A DNA stretch of 42,677 nucleotides from Streptomyces sp. NRRL B-24085 (GTDB lineage: Bacteria; Actinomycetota; Actinomycetes; Streptomycetales; Streptomycetaceae), in NCBI RefSeq assembly GCF_001282115.1, contig NZ_LJBR01000206.1, positions 1 to 42,677 on the forward strand, read 5' to 3'. Below the pieces are notes generated by a model. It was not told the DNA's origin. It searched no databases and worked only from the letters and a program-made list of their open reading frames with translations. How positions within the stretch are numbered: position 1 is the first letter of the stretch; the number at the start of each line of letters is the position of its first letter. Positions 31,224 through 39,022 of the stretch are shown in pieces. The position numbers were made by a program, and so were the translations under genes.

Positions 31224-32936
31224 TCAGTGGGACTCGCGGCTGACCTCCGAGCCGCTGGAGCCGACGAGGAAGTCCAGGTCCGCGCCCTGGTCCGCCTGTT
31301 GGACGTGGTCGACGTACAGCCGCTCCCAGCCGCGCCGCGGATTCGCGAACCCCTCGACGGTGGCCGCGTTCGGGGTGCGCGCGGCCAGTTCGCCGGCGGG
31401 CACCTCCAGGTCGATGCGGCGGGCCTCGACGTCGAGGCTGATGACGTCGCCGGTCCGCACGAGGGCGAGCGGACCGCCCGCCGCCGCCTCCGGGGCCACG
31501 TGCAGGACGACGGTGCCGTACGCGGTGCCGCTCATACGGCCGTCGCAGACGCGGACCATGTCCCGCACCCCCTGCTCGAGGAGCTTGGTGGGCAGCGGCA
31601 TGTTGGCCACCTCGGGCATGCCGGGGTAGCCCTTGGGGCCGCAGCCGCGCAGCACCAGGACGGAGTCGGCGTCGACGTCCAGGTCCGGGTCGTCGACGCG
31701 GGCGTGGAAGTCCTCGATGCTGTCGAAGACGACCGCCCGGCCCCGGTGGCGCAGCAGGTGCGGTGAGGCCGCCGCGGGCTTGATCAGCGCCCCGTCGGGG
31801 GCGAGGCTGCCGCGCAGTACGGCGATCCCGCCCTCCTCGACCAGGGGGCGGGCCCGGGTCCTGATCACCTCGGCGTCCCAGATCGGGGCGTCGGTGAGGT
31901 GGTGCACCAGCGGCTTCCCGGTCACGGTCAGCGCGTCCGGGTCCAGGAGGTCGGCGACCTCGCGCAGCACGGCGAGCAGTCCGCCGGCTCGGTGGAAGTC
32001 CTCCATGAGGAAGCGTCCGGCGGGCTGGAGGTCCACCAGGACCGGCACCCGGGAGCCGATGCGGTCGAAGTCGTCCAGGGTCAGCTCGACGCCCAGCCGG
32101 CCCGCGATCGCGAGGAGGTGGACGACGGCGTTGGTGGAGCCGCCGATCGCGGCGAGCGCCACGATCGCGTTGTGGAAGGACCCCTTGGTCAGGAAGGTGC
32201 TGGGGCGGCGGTCGCTGGACACCAGTTCCACCGCCAGCCGTCCGGTGCCGTGCGCCGCCTCCAGCAGCCGGCTGTCCGGAGCCGGGGTGCCGGCCACCCC
32301 GGGGACGACCGTGCCCAGCGCCTCGGCGACCAGTGCCATGGTGGAGGCGGTTCCCATGGTGTTGCAGTGCCCGCGGCTGCGGATCATCGACGACTCGGAG
32401 CGGGTGAACTGCTCCTGGGACAGGGTCCCGGCCCGGACCTCCTCCGACAGCCGCCACACGTCGGTGCCGCAGCCGAGCGGGGTGCCGCGGAAGGTGCCGG
32501 TCAGCATGGGCCCGCCGGGCACCACCACGGCGGGCAGGTCCACCGAGGCGGCGGCCATGAGCAGGGAGGGGATCGTCTTGTCGCAGCCGCCCAACAGCAC
32601 CACCCCGTCGAGGGGGTTGGCCCGCAGCATCTCCTCCGTGGCCATCGCGGCCATGTTGCGCCAGAGCATGGCCGTGGGCCGCACGTTGGTCTCGCCCAGC
32701 GACACCACGGGCAGGTCGAGCGGGATGCCGCCCGCCTCGTACACGCCGTCGCGGACGGACCTGGCCACTTCGTCCAGATGGGCGTTGCAGGGGGTGAGGT
32801 CGGAGGCGGTGTTGGCGATGGCGATCTGGGGCCGGCCGGTGAAGGCGTCGGCCGGGACGCCCCGGCGCATCCAGGCCCGGTGGATGTAGGCGTTGCGGTC
32901 CTGTCCCCCGTACCACTGCGCGCTGCGAAGGTTCAT
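31224..32936 (-). CDS. IlvD/Edd-family dehydratase, probable sugar-acid dehydratase
   Basis: A 570-residue enzyme. NTASDLTPCNAHLDEVA near the start, GGCDKTIPSLLMAAASVDLPAV and CNTMGTASTM supply the cysteines of the Fe-S cluster. The C-terminal signature LYVDHVQQADQGADLDFLVG is typical of arabonate/xylonate/galactonate dehydratases and not of IlvD of branched-chain synthesis. It would dehydrate an aldonic acid to a 2-keto-3-deoxy acid. The neighbours agree: a divergent IclR regulator and a zinc dehydrogenase that could make the sugar acid or handle its products. ATG 32936 follows GGAAAG. The sugar cannot be told. Confidence 0.88.
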   Translation of the reverse strand: MNLRSAQWYGGQDRNAYIHRAWMRRGVPADAFTGRPQIAIANTASDLTPCNAHLDEVARSVRDGVYEAGGIPLDLPVVSLGETNVRPTAMLWRNMAAMATEEMLRANPLDGVVLLGGCDKTIPSLLMAAASVDLPAVVVPGGPMLTGTFRGTPLGCGTDVWRLSEEVRAGTLSQEQFTRSESSMIRSRGHCNTMGTASTMALVAEALGTVVPGVAGTPAPDSRLLEAAHGTGRLAVELVSSDRRPSTFLTKGSFHNAIVALAAIGGSTNAVVHLLAIAGRLGVELTLDDFDRIGSRVPVLVDLQPAGRFLMEDFHRAGGLLAVLREVADLLDPDALTVTGKPLVHHLTDAPIWDAEVIRTRARPLVEEGGIAVLRGSLAPDGALIKPAAASPHLLRHRGRAVVFDSIEDFHARVDDPDLDVDADSVLVLRGCGPKGYPGMPEVANMPLPTKLLEQGVRDMVRVCDGRMSGTAYGTVVLHVAPEAAAGGPLALVRTGDVISLDVEARRIDLEVPAGELAARTPNAATVEGFANPRRGWERLYVDHVQQADQGADLDFLVGSSGSEVSRESH

Positions 32937-32948
32937 CGCCGGTGCTCT

Positions 32949-32983
32949 TTCCGGTAATCGGTACAGCGGTCTACTATCCGGAA
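32949..32983. promoter_or_regulatory. divergent promoter with inverted repeat between dehydratase and IclR genes
   Basis: TTCCGG (32949-32954) and CCGGAA (32978-32983) are inverted arms. TACTAT (32972-32977) is a good -10 for the IclR gene, 10 bases before its ATG, so its leader would be about 4 bases. It is a likely IclR operator. Confidence 0.5.
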
Positions 32984-32987
32984 CGCC

Positions 32988-33803
32988 ATGCAGCATACGC
33001 AGCGCTCCCCCGCTTCGACAGCCCCCGTCACGGCCGGTGCCGAGGGGGACCGGCTGGTGGGCTCGGACCGGGTGCTCGCCGTGCTCAAGGAGCTGGCCCG
33101 GCACCCGGACGGGGTGGCGCTGGACGAGCTCACCCGGGCGATCGGCAGTCCCAAGCCGACCGTGCACCGGGCTCTGGCCGCGCTGCGCCGGGCCGGGCTC
33201 GCCGGTCAGGAGCCCGGCGGCCGCTATCTGCTCGGTGACGAGTTCCTGCGGATGGCCTTCGCCCATCACGAGGCCCGCCCCGAACACGTGCGGGTGCGGC
33301 CGCTGCTGGAGTCACTGGCCGCCCGCTTCGGGGAGACCGCGCACTACGCCGTCCTCGACGGCCGCGACGTCGTGTACCGCGCCAAGGTCGACCCGCCCAC
33401 CGGTGCCGTCCGGCTGACCTCCACGGTCGGCGGCCGCAACCCCGCCCACGCGACCGGGGTCGGAAAGGCGCTGCTCGCCCATGAGTTGGGCACCCTCGAC
33501 GCCGTACGGCGGTGGATCGGCCCGGTGCCCCCGCAGCGCCGGACGCCCCGGACCCTGTGCACGGCCGAGGAGTTGCACCGCGAGCTGCGGCGGACGCGCG
33601 AGCGGGGCTACGCCCTGGACGACCAGGAGAACGAGACCGGCGTCACCTGCCTCGCCCTGCCCGTGTACGCCACCTCGCCGACGGTTCCTTCGGGGGCGGT
33701 GAGCGTGAGCGCGCTGGCGTACCGGACCCCGCTGCGGACGCTGGTCGACGCCGTCGGGGAGATCCGCGACGCCCTCGGCCCGCTGAAGGAGCCCCTGCGG
33801 TGA
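32988..33803 (+). CDS. IclR-family transcriptional regulator
   Basis: A 271-residue regulator. A winged helix-turn-helix spans about residues 25-85 (VLAVLKELARHPDGVALDEL, GSPKPTVHRALAALRRAGL). The effector-binding IclR domain follows, with GRNPAHATGVGKALLAHE and RERGYALDDQENETGVTCLALP. It should sense a sugar-acid intermediate and control the divergent dehydratase gene and the dehydrogenase that follows. The ATG at 32988 lies close to a -10 box, so the mRNA is almost leaderless. Its stop overlaps the next start (GTGA). Confidence 0.94.
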   Translation: MQHTQRSPASTAPVTAGAEGDRLVGSDRVLAVLKELARHPDGVALDELTRAIGSPKPTVHRALAALRRAGLAGQEPGGRYLLGDEFLRMAFAHHEARPEHVRVRPLLESLAARFGETAHYAVLDGRDVVYRAKVDPPTGAVRLTSTVGGRNPAHATGVGKALLAHELGTLDAVRRWIGPVPPQRRTPRTLCTAEELHRELRRTRERGYALDDQENETGVTCLALPVYATSPTVPSGAVSVSALAYRTPLRTLVDAVGEIRDALGPLKEPLR

Positions 33804-34846
33804 ACGCCCCCTCGGCCGCTGACCGGCACATGCGTGCCTTCGTCCTCACGGCCCCCGGCGAGTTCGCGGTCCGCGAGGTGCCCACGCCCGTGGCCGTACC
33901 CGGTGAGGTCGTGGTCGACGTCGAGCGGGTCGGCGTGTGCGGCACCGACCTGGAGTTCTTCACGGGGCACATGGCCTATCTCCACCAGGGACACGCCGGT
34001 TATCCGATGCGGCTGGGCCACGAGTGGGCGGGCCGGGTGCGTGCGGTGGGGCCGGGGGTCGATCCCGGCTGGGTCGGGCGCCGGGTCATGGGCGACACGA
34101 TGCTCGGCTGCGGGTCCTGCCGCCGCTGTCGGCGGGGGGTGCAGCACGTGTGCGAGAAGCGCGAGGAGGTGGGCATCCGGGGCGGCCGCGCGGGTGCCCT
34201 CGCCGAGCAACTCGCCGTTCCCGCGGCGTCGTTGCACGCCCTGCCCGACTCCGTGGACCCGGTGCTCGGCGCGCTCGTCGAGCCCGGCGGCAACGCCCTG
34301 CGGGCCGCGAGGGCCACCGCTGCGGGGCCCGGCGACCGGGTCCTGGTGCTGGGGCCCGGCACCATCGGTCTGCTGGTCGCGCTGTTCGTCCGGGCAGCCG
34401 GGGCGGAGGTGCACCTGATGGGCGCCACGGAGGACTCCCTCGCCTTCGCGCGCGCACTGGGCCTGCCGCACGCCTGGCGCGAGGACACGCTGCCCGACCT
34501 GCCGTTCGACGCGGTCGTGGACGCCACCAACGCGGCCCGTCTGCCCGCCCGGGCGCAGGAGTTGGTCGAACCGGGCGGCCGGCTCGTGTACATCGGGCTG
34601 GCCGCCGAGCCGAGCAGGATCGACACCCGGGCGCTCGTCCTCAAGGACGTGACGGCGGTCGGTGTCCTGTCGGGCTCCCCCGGGCTCGACGCGGCCATCA
34701 GGGCCTACGCCGAGAAGGTCGTCGACCCGCGGCCGCTGGTGGCCGCGACCGTGGCGCTGGACGCGATCGGTCCCGTGCTCGCCGGCGAACGGCCGCCCGG
34801 CGCCGGCCCGGGACCGAAGATCCACGTCGATCCCCGTCTGGCGTGA
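33800..34846 (+). CDS. zinc-containing alcohol/polyol dehydrogenase (MDR family)
   Basis: A 348-residue medium-chain dehydrogenase. The catalytic zinc ligands lie in VGVCGTDLEFF and RLGHEWAG. The structural zinc site is CGSCRRCRRGVQHVC, and the NAD-binding loop is VLVLGPGTIGLLVALF. The closest types are sorbitol, threonine and galactitol dehydrogenases. GTG 33800 is chosen since GAAGGAG lies 7 bases upstream and the codon overlaps the IclR stop; ATG 33830 is possible. With the IclR regulator and sugar-acid dehydratase it forms a small sugar oxidation locus. A 9-bp perfect hairpin follows. Confidence 0.9.
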   Translation: MNAPSAADRHMRAFVLTAPGEFAVREVPTPVAVPGEVVVDVERVGVCGTDLEFFTGHMAYLHQGHAGYPMRLGHEWAGRVRAVGPGVDPGWVGRRVMGDTMLGCGSCRRCRRGVQHVCEKREEVGIRGGRAGALAEQLAVPAASLHALPDSVDPVLGALVEPGGNALRAARATAAGPGDRVLVLGPGTIGLLVALFVRAAGAEVHLMGATEDSLAFARALGLPHAWREDTLPDLPFDAVVDATNAARLPARAQELVEPGGRLVYIGLAAEPSRIDTRALVLKDVTAVGVLSGSPGLDAAIRAYAEKVVDPRPLVAATVALDAIGPVLAGERPPGAGPGPKIHVDPRLA

Positions 34847-34873
34847 GTCCGCGCCGACCGGACAGGACTCACG
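34842..34873 (+). terminator. terminator after the dehydrogenase
   Basis: CGTGAGTCC (34842-34850) and GGACTCACG (34865-34873), a perfect 9-bp stem that includes the stop codon. Confidence 0.7.
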
Positions 34874-34934
34874 AACGGAGGCTGGTATTCCGTCGCCGGG
34901 GTGATCAGACTCGATCCCCTATGGACACCGTCGG

Positions 34935-34963
34935 CATGTTCGACGACCGGACATGTCCGACGA
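34935..34963 (+). repeat. 12-bp direct repeat upstream of the acetyltransferase gene
   Basis: CATGTTCGACGA (34935-34946) and CATGTCCGACGA (34952-34963) differ at one base, with a 17-bp period. It is a possible regulator site for the first polysaccharide gene. Confidence 0.3.
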
Positions 34964-34981
34964 GACGAAGGGTTCAGCCCG

Positions 34982-35581
34982 GTGGACTTCAAGGTGCAGC
35001 CGACCGCCCAGGTCGACGAGACGGCGACGATCGGCGAGGGGACGACGGTCTGGGACCTGGCCCAGATCCGCGAGGACGCCCGGCTGGGCAGCGGGTGCAT
35101 CGTCGGCCGGGGCGCCTACGTCGGCCCGGGGGTGCGGATCGGCGACAACGTGAAGCTCCAGAACTACGCGCTGGTCTACGAGCCGGCGGTGCTCGGCGAC
35201 GGGGTGTTCGTCGGCCCGGCCGCGGTCCTCACCAACGACTACTTCCCCCGGTCGGTGGACCCGGAGGGCAGGCTCAAGCGCGGCGGCGACTGGGAGGCCG
35301 TGGCGGTGGAGGTGGCCGAAGGGGCCTCCCTCGGGGCCCGTTCGGTGTGCGTGGCTCCGGTGCGCATCGGCCGCTGGTCCCTGGTCGCGGCCGGCGCGGT
35401 GGTGACCCGTGACGTGCCCGACCACGCGCTCGTCGCCGGTGTTCCGGCGCGCCGCATCGGCTGGGTGGGGCGGGCCGGCGTACGACTGGTGGAGCGGGAG
35501 GGCGAGCCGGGGGCCTGGGAGTGTCCTGAGACGGGTGCGCTGTACGACGAGAAGGACGGCGGACTCGTCGAGCGCGCATGA
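34982..35581 (+). CDS. left-handed beta-helix (hexapeptide) N-acetyltransferase, WbpD/WlbB-like
   Basis: A 199-residue protein made of hexapeptide repeats (AQVDETATIGEGTTVWDLAQ, then GSGCIVGRGAYVGPGVRIGD). Features after it are NVKLQNYALVYEPAVLGDGVF, LTNDYFPR, and the closing VPDHALVAGVPARRIGWVG. The layout matches UDP-amino-sugar N-acetyltransferases such as WbpD/WlbB, which acetylate the 3-amino group of UDP-2-acetamido-3-amino glucuronate. The last 30 residues (C-P-E-T-G-A-L-Y) look like a small extra cap. GTG 34982 has GAAGGG 9 bases upstream. The partner aminotransferase and 3-oxidase are not in the window, so the substrate remains open. Confidence 0.82.
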   Translation: MDFKVQPTAQVDETATIGEGTTVWDLAQIREDARLGSGCIVGRGAYVGPGVRIGDNVKLQNYALVYEPAVLGDGVFVGPAAVLTNDYFPRSVDPEGRLKRGGDWEAVAVEVAEGASLGARSVCVAPVRIGRWSLVAAGAVVTRDVPDHALVAGVPARRIGWVGRAGVRLVEREGEPGAWECPETGALYDEKDGGLVERA

Positions 35582-35631
35582 CTCCTGTTTCCGCCAAATC
35601 GCAAATCTTCGAACATTCACCGGCATAACAT

Positions 35632-35668
35632 GTGTGCGAACTGTGCAGACCAAGCACAATGAGCACAC
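35632..35668 (+). promoter_or_regulatory. long interrupted hairpin in the leader of the polysaccharide operon
   Basis: GTGTGC (35632-35637)/GCACAC (35663-35668) and TGTGC (35642-35646)/GCACA (35654-35658) stack around a symmetric 4x4 internal loop (GAAC/ATGA), with a 7-base terminal loop. TAACAT just before it (35626-35631) resembles a -10 box. It could be an RNA element or a DNA operator. Confidence 0.45.
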
Positions 35669-35697
35669 GAACCAGTAGTGCCCAGGGGGGGTTACCG

Positions 35698-35749
35698 GGT
35701 GGAAACACCTATGTCTGAAAACAGGATCGGCACCAGCTCCGACGCCTGA
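35698..35749 (+). other. possible 12-residue upstream ORF with ribosome site in a GAAA hairpin
   Basis: GGTG-GAAA-CACC (35698-35709) is a GNRA-type tetraloop hairpin. ATG 35711 follows at once and encodes MSENRIGTSSDA to TGA 35749. GGTGG would be its Shine-Dalgarno and would be masked by the hairpin. Confidence 0.35.
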
Positions 35750-35813
35750 CGTCCGCCTGCCTTCCGCCGCCCGGCCGTCCGTGCCGTGGCGCTCACAAGT
35801 CTGCGCAAAAACA

Positions 35814-35839
35814 GGGGGGTTGGTGTGTCCAACCGATGA
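35814..35839 (+). promoter_or_regulatory. structured start region of the 35836 gene
   Basis: A run of six G (35814-35819) leads into hairpin GGTTGG/CCAACC (35818-35823 and 35829-35834), which ends one base before ATG 35836. A mini-ORF GTG-TCC-AAC-CGA-TGA (35825-35839) overlaps that ATG (ATGA), so coupled initiation is possible. Confidence 0.4.
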
Positions 35840-36993
35840 GCATCACACGTCTGGCCGCGCTCGGCCATGAGGAACCGACGCTGCTCCCACTCGCCCGACG
35901 ACTCCTCACGGTCGCCGAGTCGGGGCTGCCGTCGATGCTGCTGCCCGGCGGCGAGGCCTTCGCCTTCACCATGGCCGGACGGCGGACTGCCGCCGGTTCC
36001 TGGACCCTGGAGCGGCGCGGGACCAGCACCCGCTACGCGGCCATCACCGCGCTCGGTGTCCGGTTCCTTCCGGAGGACCGGCAGCGCGCGGTCCTCGGCG
36101 GGCGCACCGCCGAGGAGTTCACGGGTCTGCTGATCGAGTCGCTGCCCGGCGTCACCAACCTCGGTGACGCGGCGCTGATCGCCTGGGCCGCCGCCGAGAC
36201 CGGACATCCCAAGCTGTCCGACGCCCTGGCCCGCGTCGACGCCCTCGACGAGGACGGGCGGCCGCAGTACACCGTCGAGGCGGCCTGGGTGCTGTCCGCC
36301 ATGGCGGCGGCGCGCAGCACGGTCGACGTGGAGAGACGTTTCTCCGCGGTGCGTGACCGCCTGCTGCGGGCCCGGGTCGGCGACAGCCCGCTCTTCCCGC
36401 ACGCCACCGGCCCCGGCCTGGTGCCCTGGTACCGGGCGCACGTGGCCTGCTTCGCCGACCAGACGTACCCGCTCCAGGCCCTCGCCCGCGCGCACGCGAG
36501 CGGCGACGGCGACCCGGAGGCACTGGCCGCCTCCGAGGCCTGTGCCGCCCGCATCTGCGAACTCCAGGGCGACGGCGGGCAGTGGTGGTGGCACTACGAC
36601 GCGCGCACCGGCCAGGTCGTCGAGGGCTACCCGGTCTACAGCGTCCACCAGCACGCGATGGCGCCGACCGCCCTGTTCGACCTCACCGACGCCGGCGGCG
36701 GCGACTTCGGCCCGGCGATTCGCAAGGGCCTGCGCTGGATGACGGACGCGCCCGAACTGGCCGCGCACCCGGAGCCGTTGATTCTCGACGAGCTCGGCGT
36801 GACCTGGCGCAAGGTCTACCGGGGCGACCCGAAGAAGGCCGTACGCGCCGCCCGCGGGCTCTCCACCCGGGTTGCCCCGGGGCTGCGCCTGAAGACCCTG
36901 GACCGGGTCTACCGCCCGCTCTCCGTGGACCGCGAATGCCGGCCGTACGAGTTCGGCTGGATGCTCTACGCCTGGCAGGGGGGCCTGATATGA
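35836..36993 (+). CDS. unknown alpha-helical protein of the polysaccharide operon
   Basis: A 385-residue soluble protein with no signal peptide. It looks like an (alpha/alpha) toroid of the kind seen in terpene cyclases, glycosidases and sugar epimerases. Segments such as YAAITALGVRFL, TVEAAWVLSAMAAA and GGQWWWHYDARTGQVVEGYP then YSVHQHAMAPTALF are rich in Trp, Tyr and His and could form a sugar pocket. No family is certain. The ATG at 35836 is the only good start; the ribosome site is unusual. Its stop overlaps the glycosyltransferase start (ATGA), so it belongs to the polysaccharide pathway. A carbohydrate-modifying role (lyase, epimerase or hydrolase-like) is inference. Confidence 0.7.
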   Translation: MSITRLAALGHEEPTLLPLARRLLTVAESGLPSMLLPGGEAFAFTMAGRRTAAGSWTLERRGTSTRYAAITALGVRFLPEDRQRAVLGGRTAEEFTGLLIESLPGVTNLGDAALIAWAAAETGHPKLSDALARVDALDEDGRPQYTVEAAWVLSAMAAARSTVDVERRFSAVRDRLLRARVGDSPLFPHATGPGLVPWYRAHVACFADQTYPLQALARAHASGDGDPEALAASEACAARICELQGDGGQWWWHYDARTGQVVEGYPVYSVHQHAMAPTALFDLTDAGGGDFGPAIRKGLRWMTDAPELAAHPEPLILDELGVTWRKVYRGDPKKAVRAARGLSTRVAPGLRLKTLDRVYRPLSVDRECRPYEFGWMLYAWQGGLI

Positions 36994-37760
36994 ACGACCG
37001 CCAGTCCCTGTTCGGGATCGAAGTGGACCCGCTGACGATGGACGAGACCGTCGAGCGCTGCCTGGCCGCGGTCCGGGACGGCAGACAGCTGGAGATCGGC
37101 GTGGTCAACGCCGCGAAGCTGGTGAACATGCGGCGCGACGCCCGGCTCGCCGAGGCCGTCTCCGGCTGTGACCTGGTCCTCGCCGACGGCCAGGCCGTGG
37201 TCTGGGCCGGCAAGGTCCTGCGCGCCCCGCTGCCCGAACGGGTGGCCGGTATCGACCTGTTCCTGCGGCTGCTGGCCGAGGCGGAGTCGGCGGGCATCCC
37301 GGTGTACTTCCTGGGCGCCAAGGAGGAGGTGCTGGAGGAGATGCTGCGCCGGGTGGCCGACCGCTTCCCCGGCCTCAAGGTCGCCGGCAGCCGCAACGGC
37401 TACTTCGACGACTCCCAGCAGGAGGAGATCGCGGACGGCATCGCGCGCTCCGGCGCCCAGATGCTCTTCCTTGGCATGACCTCGCCGAAGAAGGAGATCT
37501 TCACCGCCGCCCACGGCGCACGGACCGGCGCCCGCGTGGTCCACGGCGTCGGCGGCTCCTTCGACATCCTCGCCGGGGTCACCAGGCGGGCCCCCGCGTC
37601 CTGGCAGCGGCTCGGCGTCGAGTGGCTCTACCGCGCGCTCCAGGAGCCGCGCCGGTTGGGCAAGCGCTACCTCACCACCAACACCGCCTTCCTTCTCATG
37701 ACGGCACGGGAGTTCATCCGGATCACCCCGCAGGCCGCTCCCGCGAACAGGAGTCACTGA
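36990..37760 (+). CDS. WecG/TagA/CpsF-family glycosyltransferase
   Basis: A 256-residue GT26 enzyme. The motifs VVNAAKLVNMRRD, LADGQAVVWAGK, VYFLGAKEEVLEEM, LFLGMTSPKKEIF and VHGVGGSFDILAG are diagnostic. Members transfer N-acetylmannosamine or its uronic acid from UDP to a lipid-linked GlcNAc. With the UDP-sugar dehydrogenase and epimerase that follow, the likely donor is UDP-ManNAc or UDP-ManNAcA. ATG 36990 overlaps the preceding stop (ATGA), and its own stop shares a base with the next start (TGATG), so translation is tightly coupled. It acts on the cytoplasmic membrane face. Confidence 0.92.
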   Translation: MNDRQSLFGIEVDPLTMDETVERCLAAVRDGRQLEIGVVNAAKLVNMRRDARLAEAVSGCDLVLADGQAVVWAGKVLRAPLPERVAGIDLFLRLLAEAESAGIPVYFLGAKEEVLEEMLRRVADRFPGLKVAGSRNGYFDDSQQEEIADGIARSGAQMLFLGMTSPKKEIFTAAHGARTGARVVHGVGGSFDILAGVTRRAPASWQRLGVEWLYRALQEPRRLGKRYLTTNTAFLLMTAREFIRITPQAAPANRSH

Positions 37761-39019
37761 TGCGTGTCGTCGTGGTTGGACAGGGATACGTCGGTCTGCC
37801 GCTGGCCATCCGGGCCGCCGAGGTCGGCCACGAGGTGATCGGGTACGACGTCGACTCCCGGCGGGTCAAGAGCCTCGCCGCCGGTGAGTCCTTCGTCGAG
37901 GACGTCACCTCCGAGCGGATCCGCGCGGCCCTGGACAGCGGTGCCTACCGGCCGAGCGAGGCGGCCCGGGACTGCGGCGGCTTCGACGTCGCCGTGGTCA
38001 CCGTGCCCACCCCGCTGCACGAGGGCACCCCCGACCTGCGGTACATCCGCGAGTCGGCGGTCACCCTCGCCCGGTACCTGAGACCCGGGGCGACCGTCGT
38101 CCTGGAGTCGACGACCTATCCCGGCACCACCCAGGAGATGTTCGCGCCGATCCTGGAGGACGGCTCGGGCCTGACCGCGGGCACCGACTTCCACCTCGGC
38201 TACAGCCCGGAGCGGATCGACCCCGGGAACACCGTGTGGGGCTTCAAGGAGACCCCGAAGGTCGTCTCGGGCGTCAACGAGGCCTCGCTGAAGGCCGTTC
38301 AGGACTTCTACGCCGAACTCGTCGACACCACCGTGCCGGTGGGCTCGCCGAAGGAGGCCGAGCTCGCCAAGCTCCTGGAGAACACCTTCCGGCACGTGAA
38401 CATCGCACTGGTCAACGAGATCGCGATGTTCGCCCACCACCTGGACATCGACGTCTGGCAGGCCATCGACGCGGCCTCCACCAAGCCGTTCGGCTTCATG
38501 CGGTTCACACCGGGACCCGGCGTCGGCGGCCACTGCCTGCCGATCGACCCGTCGTACCTGTCCTGGCGGGTGCAGCGCGAACTCGGCCAGAGCTTCCGGT
38601 TCGTGGAGCTGGCCAACGACATCAACAACCACATGCCCGAGTACGTGACCCGCCGCGTCAGCGACCTGTTCAACGAGCGGCGCCGCTCCGTCAACGGTTC
38701 GCGCGTCCTGCTGCTCGGCCTGGCCTACAAGAAGAACACCGGCGACGCCCGTGAGTCGCCCGCCCTGCGCATCTCCCAACTGCTGCTCGACATGGGCGCC
38801 CAGGTCCGGGCGGCGGACCCGCACGTCGTGGAGAGCTTGCCGGTGGACACCCGGCTGGTGAGGGTCGACGTCACCCCGGAGGAGCTCGCGGCCTCCGACG
38901 TGGTCGTCCTGCTCACCGACCACGACAGCTTCGACTACGAACTCGTCGCCGAACACGCCCCCTTCGTCCTCGACTGCCGGCGCCGGCTGCCGTCCGGACC
39001 CACGATCGAGGTGCTCTGA
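37760..39019 (+). CDS. UDP-N-acetyl-hexosamine 6-dehydrogenase (UDP-glucose/GDP-mannose dehydrogenase family)
   Basis: A 419-residue enzyme. The Rossmann motif GQGYVGLPLA lies at residues 8-17, the proline/threonine loop reads VTVPTPLHEGTPD, and the catalytic Cys is in GPGVGGHCLPIDPSYL. YKKNTGDARESPAL starts the C-terminal NAD-dependent domain. Size and the ERIDPGN motif fit the WbpA/WecC group that oxidises UDP-GlcNAc or UDP-ManNAc to the uronic acid, using two NAD+. AGGAG precedes the ATG. The epimerase next door makes UDP-ManNAc, so UDP-ManNAcA is the likely product; UDP-GlcNAcA is the alternative. Confidence 0.92.
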   Translation: MRVVVVGQGYVGLPLAIRAAEVGHEVIGYDVDSRRVKSLAAGESFVEDVTSERIRAALDSGAYRPSEAARDCGGFDVAVVTVPTPLHEGTPDLRYIRESAVTLARYLRPGATVVLESTTYPGTTQEMFAPILEDGSGLTAGTDFHLGYSPERIDPGNTVWGFKETPKVVSGVNEASLKAVQDFYAELVDTTVPVGSPKEAELAKLLENTFRHVNIALVNEIAMFAHHLDIDVWQAIDAASTKPFGFMRFTPGPGVGGHCLPIDPSYLSWRVQRELGQSFRFVELANDINNHMPEYVTRRVSDLFNERRRSVNGSRVLLLGLAYKKNTGDARESPALRISQLLLDMGAQVRAADPHVVESLPVDTRLVRVDVTPEELAASDVVVLLTDHDSFDYELVAEHAPFVLDCRRRLPSGPTIEVL

Positions 39020-39022
39020 ACC

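Noticed and set aside
35632..35749. A cyclic-di-GMP riboswitch in front of the polysaccharide operon
   Set aside because: A GNRA tetraloop hairpin is present, but I cannot find the second conserved stem and junction bases of the GEMM motif.
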